Shown piece by piece: positions 53,307 through 61,300 of a stretch of 64,000 bases of DNA. The stretch is taken from contig CAZWAK010000019.1 in assembly GCA_964631865.1 (NCBI GenBank), positions 1-64,000 on the forward strand, given 5' to 3'. How positions within the stretch are numbered: the first letter of the stretch is position 1; each line of letters starts with the position of its first letter. Below the pieces are notes generated by a model. That model was given only the letters and a program-made list of their open reading frames with translations, was not told the origin of the DNA and ran no database searches. Made by a program: the position numbers and the translations under genes. This stretch comes from JAFDVL01 sp964631865 (GTDB lineage Bacteria; Acidobacteriota; Blastocatellia; RBC074).

Positions 53307-54161
53307 TCAATCGAAAATCACAGTCTTTTTGTTGTAGACCAGAATGCGATGATCCAGATGCCAACGCACGGCGCGTGACAGCACGACTTTTTCCAAATCG
53401 CGGCCTTTCTGAATCAACTCTTCCAACTGGTCACGATGCGACACGCGCATCACATCTTGCTCGATAATCGGGCCTTCGTCCAGTTCCGACGTGACATAAT
53501 GGCTGGTCGCGCCAATCAATTTCACACCGCGCTCGAACGCCCGATGATACGGTTTCGCGCCCACAAACGCGGGCAAAAACGAATGATGCACGTTGATGAT
53601 GCGTTGCGGATATTGCGTGACAAATTCGGGCGACAGGATTTGCATGTAACGGGCGAGCACGATCAAATCAATCGCGTTGTCTTTGAGCAATTGCAGTTGT
53701 TCTTCTTCGATCTCGGCTTTGTTGGCTTTGGTGACGGCGAGCAGGTGAAACGGCACCTGATAAAATGCAGCGATGCGCTCTGCCGTGTTGTGATTGCTGA
53801 TGATGAGCGGAATGTCGCACAACAGTTCGCCGCTTTGTTGCCGATACAACAAATCCACGATGCAATGATCGTAGTGCGAAACGAAGATGGCGACTTTGGG
53901 TCGCAGCGTCGAAAGTTCCAAACGCCAGCGCATTTGAAACTGATCGGCGATGCGCGCGAATTGGCGGCGAAACTCTTCAATGCTGAGCGCAAAGCCGTCC
54001 AAATCCCACTCGACGCGCATCAGGAACAAGCCTTGCTCGTTGTCCTGATGCTGGTCGGTGTGCAGGATGTTGGCGTTGCGCCGATACAAAAACTCCGCGA
54101 CCGCTGCGACGAGGCCTTTGCGGTCGGGACAATCAATCAAGAGGATGGCAGTGTTTTTCAT
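53307..54161 (-). CDS. purU: Formyltetrahydrofolate deformylase PurU
   Basis: A 284-residue enzyme: an N-terminal ACT domain (residues 1-80, LLIDCPDRKGLVAAVAEFL) and a formyltransferase-like domain with the active-site run INVHHSFLPAF (Asn, His) and ELDEGPII (Asp). It hydrolyses 10-formyl-tetrahydrofolate to formate and tetrahydrofolate for purine formate balance. It begins 33 bases after the methyltransferase gene, so they may share an mRNA. Confidence 0.96.
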   Translation of the reverse strand: MKNTAILLIDCPDRKGLVAAVAEFLYRRNANILHTDQHQDNEQGLFLMRVEWDLDGFALSIEEFRRQFARIADQFQMRWRLELSTLRPKVAIFVSHYDHCIVDLLYRQQSGELLCDIPLIISNHNTAERIAAFYQVPFHLLAVTKANKAEIEEEQLQLLKDNAIDLIVLARYMQILSPEFVTQYPQRIINVHHSFLPAFVGAKPYHRAFERGVKLIGATSHYVTSELDEGPIIEQDVMRVSHRDQLEELIQKGRDLEKVVLSRAVRWHLDHRILVYNKKTVIFD

Positions 54162-54194
54162 GGCGCATGAGTTTCAGGACTCCGGCCCAATCTG

Positions 54195-55043
54195 TCAACG
54201 AGTTTTTGTGCCAATGTAAATCAGGTACGGACTCGTCCAATAACTTTCCGCGCCGCGTTTGCCAAACGCCAGGCGGAACAGCATATTCAGTGCGAGTTGC
54301 CCATTCATCAGGAAATTCATGAGCTTGGCTTTGTAACCCGTCAGATGTTCGGCCCCGCACACGGAAACTTTGAATGTGCCGTAGTAATCGCAAACGCGGC
54401 GTTGCAATTCAGCGCGCTGAAATAATGCAGCAAAGCGCGGCTTGTTCATGATGCCGAGATTGTGCATCGGGATCACATCGGGGTTGAAGTAGCGAAACAA
54501 CAGATGCGGCAATCCGGTTAATTTCGGAATCGTGACGAGCAACGTTCCGCCCGGCTTGAGCAACCGCAGATGCGCTTCCATCACTTTTTCCATCTCGGTG
54601 AAATGCTCGATGAAGCCGCGCGAAATCACGAGATCAAACGAGCTTTCGTAGCGCGCGAGAAAATCTTCCGAAAACGCATCGGCGCGAATCACTTGATTCG
54701 GGTTCAGCCCGTTTTGGCGAAACACTTCGCGGTTCAGATTTGCGCCGGCCTCGGCATATTCGACGCCATACGGTTCATAGCCGAACGTTTGGTGCAGCCG
54801 GACTAAATTGGTACCCGGCGCGCTGCCGATTTCGATGACTTTCAAGCCGGCGGTCTTCGGCAAATAAGTTTCGTACAACGACTCCCATTCCAAATAGTCG
54901 CTGTAATCGCGCCAGTAGTGGCTCAGATGGCGTTTGAGCCAGCCTTTCAGCCCCGGATTCTGCACTGGTTTGGCGCGGTCGCGGACGATGCCATCGCCCA
55001 GATACACTGCGTTCCAGTAATCTTTTTCCGTCAATCTTTCCAT
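54195..55043 (-). CDS. Class I SAM-dependent methyltransferase
   Basis: A 282-residue enzyme with the SAM-binding motif VIEIGSAPGTNLVRL (from residue 69), acidic loop and LLKPGGTLLVTIPKLTGLP (post-I/III region). RGFIEHFTEMEKVMEAHLRL marks motif II. Substrate unknown; such enzymes accompany glycan and lipid modification clusters. The ATG at 55043 has GGAGGGA. It is 77 bases after the DUF4922 gene in the same direction. Confidence 0.9.
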   Translation of the reverse strand: MERLTEKDYWNAVYLGDGIVRDRAKPVQNPGLKGWLKRHLSHYWRDYSDYLEWESLYETYLPKTAGLKVIEIGSAPGTNLVRLHQTFGYEPYGVEYAEAGANLNREVFRQNGLNPNQVIRADAFSEDFLARYESSFDLVISRGFIEHFTEMEKVMEAHLRLLKPGGTLLVTIPKLTGLPHLLFRYFNPDVIPMHNLGIMNKPRFAALFQRAELQRRVCDYYGTFKVSVCGAEHLTGYKAKLMNFLMNGQLALNMLFRLAFGKRGAESYWTSPYLIYIGTKTR

Positions 55044-55120
55044 GACGTTCCCTCCAAATTTTCAAGGTTTCTGTGGTGGTGAGGGCACAGCTTCAATTAC
55101 GGGGAGGGCACAAGTTCGAG

Positions 55121-56089
55121 CTAGTTCAATGCGAGCGTAATTTCGGCATAAATCCGCGCGACATCTAAGGCGGTGAGGCGGGCAAAATGATTGGGGTCGG
55201 GAACAACCAGGACGCCAGTCAGATCAATTCCGGCAGGACTGATGGTGAGCTGTTCGTCTCCTTCGGCGTAATAACATGAGGGGCGGTGTTTGGCGCGGGG
55301 AAATAAGTAAATCGTCCAAGCGTTCGCGTCGTATGTGAGAACCAAATTCAGCAGCGGCTCCGCTGGCGCGCTGGTCAAGATTGCCAAACGATCTAACGAC
55401 TCTACAAACCAGGCGGCGATTGTATCCATTTTGCCGCCAGAAGCAATCAGAATTTGTAGCCGATAGTCGCGCAACGTGAAAACTTCCAGGTCTTTTTGTT
55501 GCACCCGATAGTCGCGCGGCCAATGTTTGATGTCCGCGAAAAGCGGAATGCCCGCGCGCTGACACGCTTGAAAATGATGATGGTCGGGCGCGGATGCACC
55601 GCACGCCGGGCCGTTGTACAACGTGAAATAATCGCTGCCCAGAGCTTGCGTGAGCGCGAGCAAATCCGTGAAGCGCGGCGCAATCGCTTGCGGCGTGTGG
55701 CGGCGTTCGGAAATCACCAGATGATCCTTGAGCACAGGAAACGGATTGCACAACACGATGTAGTCGTCGCCAAACGACACGCCTTTTTCTTCGGCAGGCA
55801 AATTCTCCGCGCACAAAAAACAAGGCCGCGCCTGGATCGAAGCCGCATCCACTTTCGCCGCCGTGCTGACGATGCGCGCTGGATTGAACTGCGCGCGGAC
55901 GTGCGAACCTTTGACGTCGAGGTCTTTGTATTGCGCTTGCGCAAGCGATTCCGTGGCATTACGCAGCATCGGCCACGTTGCCAGTTGTTGTTGGATCAGC
56001 GCCGTGACGCGCGTGGAGAAATTCGTGATCGGTTGCGTGGCATACGCAGCGAGATCGTCGTCATTGATGAGTCGTGATTCCCAAGTCAT
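55121..56089 (-). CDS. DUF4922, HIT/GalT-like nucleotidyltransferase-type protein
   Basis: A 322-residue protein with the DUF4922-type layout. Seen are RPCFLCAENLPAEEKG with a CxxC pair (Cys90, Cys93), then NPFPVLKDHLVISERRHTPQ, and the nucleotide-transfer motif PDHHHFQACQRAG with HxHxQ at residues 170-174. This is the motif of Ap4A phosphorylase, GalT and GDP-galactose phosphorylase, so nucleotide (sugar) transfer or phosphorolysis is predicted. No ribosome site is visible: bases directly upstream of the ATG are the GGTGGTCGG repeat array. It sits in the glycosyltransferase cluster. Confidence 0.8.
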   Translation of the reverse strand: MTWESRLINDDDLAAYATQPITNFSTRVTALIQQQLATWPMLRNATESLAQAQYKDLDVKGSHVRAQFNPARIVSTAAKVDAASIQARPCFLCAENLPAEEKGVSFGDDYIVLCNPFPVLKDHLVISERRHTPQAIAPRFTDLLALTQALGSDYFTLYNGPACGASAPDHHHFQACQRAGIPLFADIKHWPRDYRVQQKDLEVFTLRDYRLQILIASGGKMDTIAAWFVESLDRLAILTSAPAEPLLNLVLTYDANAWTIYLFPRAKHRPSCYYAEGDEQLTISPAGIDLTGVLVVPDPNHFARLTALDVARIYAEITLALN

Positions 56090-56216
56090 AGGTGGTCGGT
56101 GGCCAGTGGTCGGTGGCCGGTGATCGGTGGCCGGTTGTAAATCACTTCTTGAACCATGAATTTTATTCAAGGCTGTAGTACAACCGACCACCGACCACCA
56201 GCCACTGACCACCAGC
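56090..56216. repeat. GGTGGTCGGTGGCC inverted array
   Basis: From 56091 to about 56133 the words GGTGGTCGGTGG, CCAGTGGTCGG, TGGCCGGTGATCGG repeat degenerately; at 56183-56214 the complement words CCGACCACCGACCACCAGC and CACTGACCACC follow, so the whole is a large imperfect hairpin with a unique 50-base middle. It abuts the DUF4922 start codon and the glycosyltransferase stop. Confidence 0.88.
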
Positions 56217-56217
56217 T

Positions 56218-57585
56218 TTAATTCTTCCGCTGCCGCGCTTGAATTTCCCACGTGCGAATGCGGTCTTTGTACGTGTCGTAGCGGTTCATCGTGGGCAACG
56301 GCAACGCGCTGTCGGAATTGCCGCTCCAACGGCGCGCGAAGTAGACCGATTCGTAAATGCGCCCGATTTCATAATCGCGGCTGATGCGCAAAGCGAGTGC
56401 GTAATCTTCGCCGTAACTCACATTCGGCAACCCGATGCCGCGCAAAATCGAAACATCGAACGCACGCGGTGCGCCGAGGCCGTTGATGCGCAGCGCGTTG
56501 TTGCGTCCGTTGTCGCGCGTCCATTCTTTGTGGTCAATCAGGCCGGGCGGCAATTCATTCAAATCAAAATCTACCGTCGTGTACGAGCCAATAATCATCG
56601 CGTAATGCCCGCGCTCGAATTCGGCGACGACTTTGGCGAGCGTTTGGTTGTCGGTGTAAATGTCGTCCGAATCCAATTGCACCGCGTAGCGACCGCAATG
56701 CGGCGAATACACGCCTTCGTTCCAGCAGCCGCCGATGCCGTAATCGGTGCGTTCGGGGATCAAATGAATCACGCGGCGGTCGTTCGCGGATAATTCTTGC
56801 AGCGTCGCGGTCGTGCCGTCGGTCGAGTGATTGTCCACGACGATCACGTTGAAGTCGAAATCGGTTTTTTGCGACAAGACACTGCGTACCGCGTCGGCCA
56901 CTGTCTTTTCCCGATTGCGCACGGGAATGATGACGCTGGCTTTGACGGGGAACGATTCGTGGCAGTCCGGCACGCTCGCAAAGTTTGGTGCGAGGAACGC
57001 GCCGATGCGTTTCAGATGCGTGGTCGCAATCTGCTCCATTTCGATCTGATAATCACGATTGCGCGGATCAACGTAATCGAAAATCTTCTCGCCGCTCGCC
57101 CGCGCATCGAGCACCGCGCGCGTGTACAACGGCTCCGGCACGCGCAGGATTTCGTGCTCTATCGAAAGCTTCAAGCGCAAATCGTACAGCCCGCCCCATT
57201 GCAATTCGCTCGGAACCGCGCCGTGTTTGGCGAGGGCTGCGGAAGCGGCTGCGCGTGAAACGAGCAGCACCGAACCGAAATCAAAATTGTCGCGGATGGA
57301 GCCGAGTTGATAATCAATCAACGGATGATCGCTCGTCTCGCCCTTTTCGTTGACTTCGCGGAAGTCGGAATACAACCACGCCGCGCCCGTGTCGTCGGCG
57401 AGTTGCACGAAACGTTCGATGGTGCGCGCGCCAAGCGTGATCGCGCTGCCCGCGAACGTGAGCAGTAAATAATCGGCTTGCGTCGCGGCGAGCAAATCGT
57501 TGACGGCTGCGCCCGGTAAGTTCGCGGGCAACGTGATTTCCTGCACGCGCGGATAAGATGAGTTGGTAACAGATACTGTGTTCAT
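56218..57585 (-). CDS. Family 2 glycosyltransferase with N-terminal extension
   Basis: A 455-residue protein. A GT-A domain begins near residue 215 with VKASVIIPVRNREKTVADAV, nucleotide-binding VIVVDNHSTDGT and the DxD-like QLDSDDIYTD. The N-terminal 200 residues resemble the acceptor half of another GT2 domain (YSDFREVNEKGETSDHPLIDY), so it may be a degenerate tandem glycosyltransferase. Its ATG overlaps the DUF1460 gene stop by four bases (ATGA). It should transfer an activated sugar in the cytoplasm. Confidence 0.88.
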   Translation of the reverse strand: MNTVSVTNSSYPRVQEITLPANLPGAAVNDLLAATQADYLLLTFAGSAITLGARTIERFVQLADDTGAAWLYSDFREVNEKGETSDHPLIDYQLGSIRDNFDFGSVLLVSRAAASAALAKHGAVPSELQWGGLYDLRLKLSIEHEILRVPEPLYTRAVLDARASGEKIFDYVDPRNRDYQIEMEQIATTHLKRIGAFLAPNFASVPDCHESFPVKASVIIPVRNREKTVADAVRSVLSQKTDFDFNVIVVDNHSTDGTTATLQELSANDRRVIHLIPERTDYGIGGCWNEGVYSPHCGRYAVQLDSDDIYTDNQTLAKVVAEFERGHYAMIIGSYTTVDFDLNELPPGLIDHKEWTRDNGRNNALRINGLGAPRAFDVSILRGIGLPNVSYGEDYALALRISRDYEIGRIYESVYFARRWSGNSDSALPLPTMNRYDTYKDRIRTWEIQARQRKN

Positions 57586-58292
57586 AATTTCGTAATTGCG
57601 TCCTTCGGTCTGGCAACGATGAAGCCTGGCATTGTATTCACTTTTACAAATTCCGCCAGTTCCTGTTGAACTACGCCGCCTTTGCTTTTCGCCGCATGTC
57701 GCAGCATCAGCTTGTCGTTGACCCACACCAACAGCCCGACGTGAAACGTGTCGAGGCCTTTGCGCGTCGAAGCGAAGTAAATCAGATCACCGTTGCGGAA
57801 TCGCTTGCTCACTTTGTTCAGTTTGCGTTTCGGGAAGTAGCGATAGGTGATTGTGCGCGGCGCGAAGCATTTCAGAAAGTTGATTTCTTTTGTGCGCGTC
57901 AGCGTGTCGTCGCCGCGCGTGACATCCGTAAAGTCGCCGCGTTTGACGTGATATTTGTTCCAATCGGTCGTGTAATGCAATCGGTCTTCCCACTGAACGT
58001 TGCCGTTGCGATAGCGAATTGTGCGTAACAAATCATTCACCTCATCCGCGTTCTTCGCCCACGCCAATGCCAAGCACGTTTCCAGATAGGTCACGCAATC
58101 GAAACCATCGTACGTGGCCGTGAAGACTTCCGCTTCCGTGTCAGAGCCGATCAATGGGCCGATGATGTATGGCTTACCGAGAAATTGTGCGCTGATGAAT
58201 TTCAAGCGTTCGCCGAGGGTGGGAAATTGCGAAGCCGCTTTGACGATTTGCTGTGTGATTTTGCGGTCGAGCTTCTGGCCTTTGCGTGGCAC
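57582..58292 (-). CDS. DUF1460, cysteine amidase-like protein without signal peptide
   Basis: A 236-residue protein of the DUF1460 type (NlpC/P60-like fold; structurally studied relatives from Bacteroides act as N-acetylmuramoyl-L-alanine amidases). GFDCVTYLET gives catalytic Cys66 and DTFHVGLLVW gives His184. Unlike typical secreted members it lacks a signal sequence. It starts with GTG after a good GAGAGGAA site. It lies 54 bases after the giant TPR gene and overlaps the glycosyltransferase by four bases. Confidence 0.85.
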   Translation of the reverse strand: MPRKGQKLDRKITQQIVKAASQFPTLGERLKFISAQFLGKPYIIGPLIGSDTEAEVFTATYDGFDCVTYLETCLALAWAKNADEVNDLLRTIRYRNGNVQWEDRLHYTTDWNKYHVKRGDFTDVTRGDDTLTRTKEINFLKCFAPRTITYRYFPKRKLNKVSKRFRNGDLIYFASTRKGLDTFHVGLLVWVNDKLMLRHAAKSKGGVVQQELAEFVKVNTMPGFIVARPKDAITKL

Positions 58293-58346
58293 TTGCGGTT
58301 CCTCTCAAATGTACGGTCTCAGACGAACCGCAAGTATGCCTCAGCT

Positions 58347-61300
58347 TTATGACCGGAGGAAAGACCTTTTCAGGTACAGCCACACCGTCAGCCAATACGC
58401 CAGCGCCTTGACGCCCGGATTTTCCGCGTCCTGCGCGATTTTTTGCGTGGCGCGTTGATGCGAACGATAGAGCACTTCGTCGCGCCAGAAGTACGGAATG
58501 CCGCCGCGCAGTTTCCCCATCTCGAAGAGCGTCTTCCAGCCTGCGCCTCTTTGTAGTATCAGCGCGCGCGCGAATTCGATCATCAGTACTGCCGTGTCGT
58601 ATTCGATTCTCTGCCAATCGCTCAACGCTTCATACGTCACGCGGCTGAGTTGCTCGGCGCTGTGCTCGGCCTCGCCCGCTAACACATCATCAAGCGCGAC
58701 CAATACCTGATGCGCGGCGGAGAGGTTGTCCGGCGGCAAGCCCAAAGCGTGTTGGCTCCATTGATACGCTTCGTCGTCGCGCTTCAAGCTGCGCAGTGCC
58801 AGCACGCCGTTCCACAACATCCAGGGTTGCAAACTGGAGCGCGTCGGCCAATCCGACAACCATTCGGCGGCTTCTCGTTCGTGATGCAACTCCAGCCACA
58901 CATACCCGACCGTGCCCCACGTGTTGTTGTCTTGCCGCAGATGATTGCTGAGCTTGCCGATGAAAGCACGCGCTTCCGCGCCCCGTCGCGCTTGTGCCAG
59001 CTTTTCCAGATAAACCGTCGCCGCGCTGTGCCAGACGGCGTTTTTGTTGGCCGCAGCTTCCATCTGCGCGCGGAATTTCGGCGCGTCGTCGCGCTCAAAC
59101 CAACGCTCCACCCAAAGTTCGCCGACCAACGGATTCGCGTCCGCCCACTCTATCGCCTCGCCCAGCACGGCATCAATTTGCTCGCCCCACATTTTGTCGG
59201 CGAGCGTTTTGACCGCGTGATTGAAATGCCCGCGATTCGCCGTCGCCGAACGACACAGTCGGCGGAACTGCGTGGCCGTTGCCTCGACATCGTTTTCTTT
59301 AGCCGCCAATTCCAGGTACGACACGATGACATCGTCGCCGCCGACTTGCTGTTCGAGGATTTGCAGCGTGGCTCTCGCCGCCGCGAATTCGTCGTCTTCC
59401 ATTTGCAAATCAAACAACCGGAATCCGCCGAACACGTAATCGGCTTCCAACGCCAGCGCGCGCTTGTACGCTTCTTTCGCGCCTGGCCGATCTCCGTTGT
59501 GTTTGCGTGCTTCGCCCAAATAGCCGAGCGACACGACATAGTTCGGCGCGATGCGCACAAGTTCGTTCGCGGCTTGCAGATATTGCTCATTCCGTCGCTG
59601 GTCGAGCCGCAGCCAATCCGCCAGCCGACACCACGCTTCGTAGTTGTTCGGCTCTTCGCCCACGACTTCGTACATCTTCTCAATCGCCAATTCCACGTTG
59701 CCGTTTTCGGCTTCGATAGTGGCCGCCGCCGTGCGCAATCGCACCGGCAAATCGCCGTTGAAGATCGCGGGATGACAGGCCGCGCGCGCTTCGTCGAAAC
59801 GATGCGCCTCGGCCAACAACCGCACGCGCAACACGTGCGCTCCGATCAAACGTGGGTTGATTTCGTTCGCGCGATCCAGCGCGCGCAACCGCTCCGGCAA
59901 ATCCTCCGGGCGATAGAGCGTTTCGGCAATCAAAAGCCACGCCCCGGCCTGATGCGCGTGTTGTTCAGCAGACGCGCGCACAAAGGCGATGGCGTCGTCT
60001 TCGCGCCCCAATTCTTTCGACCACGTGCGCAAACAGCCCCAGCCCCAGTCGTAGTCCGGCATCAACGTCAAGGCGTGTTTGATGCGTTCGATGGCTTGGT
60101 CTTTTTCGCCGAGCCGCCACAATACATCGGCCAGATAGCCATAATTCACGGCTTCGAGCGGCGCTTTAGCAATCGCTTGTTCGAGCGTTGCACGCGCCTT
60201 TTCCAACTCGCCCAAATTTGTGTACGCATCGGCGAGTTGGCGCAGCGCTTTTTGCCAGCCGGGGTTGATTTCGAGCGCGCGTTCGAGCGCCGCGATTTCA
60301 CCTTGCCGATTCAAACGCGCCTGATGCACGAGCGACAGATCGAACCAGACGCGCGGCACGAGCGGGAAGAACTCCGCTGCCTGCTCCGCCAGCGGCAAAG
60401 CTTCGTCGTACAGTTGCATATCAATAAGGTGCAGCGTCAGCGCCGACCAGGCGTGCCACAAGTCAGGCCGCGCCTGCAACGCCGATTGCAACACCTCGCG
60501 CAGTTCTTCGGCGTTGAGCGTGCCGCTGGCGTGTTCCCGATACGCGAGCAAACCATCGCCGAACGTGACCTGCCGAATCAATTCTTCTTTGACGAACTGC
60601 AACGCGGCGCGGCGTTCGGCTGCCGAATGCGACAGTTCGATCAGCTTCCCAATCGCGTAATCACTGTCCACCGAAATCCTGATGGATTGCCGATACGCCG
60701 CTTTCGCTTCGTCGGGCTGATTGTTTTCGGTGTAAGCGCGCCCCAGCACGTTGTACGCGCCGGGATGATTCGGATCGAGCTTTTGCGCGAGTTCCGCTTC
60801 GGCCAACGCTTCCTGGCAACGATGCTGAAGCACGAGCGCCATCGCCAATTCGCGCCGCGCCCACGCATCCACCGGATCAACTTCAATCATCGTGCGCAAG
60901 GCTTGTTCGAGCGCCACCACATCATCGCGCAGCCATTGCACCAGCAAACGATGCAGCGCGAGGTTGTGCGGAAACTCGGCGACGCGCGCGCGCAAATAAG
61001 CAACGGTTTCCGCTTCGCCGCTCGTCTCCGCGAGCGCCTGCGCAATGTTGCTGGTGGTTGTGATGTTGAGCGGTTCGGATTGCGCGATTTCCTGCCACAT
61101 CGTCAACGCGGTTTTCGTGTCGCCACGATACGACGCCAGCGCCGAAGCCGCTTGCAACCAATCCGTGCGGCGCGCGGTCGGCTCGGCTTGCTGAATCAAT
61201 TGCTCGGCTTCGGCAAATCGGCCTTGCAGCGCCAGCGCATTGGCCGTGTAGAGCATCAACTCCGTATCGTCAGGCCGCAGTGCCAGGCCTTCTTTGAGCA

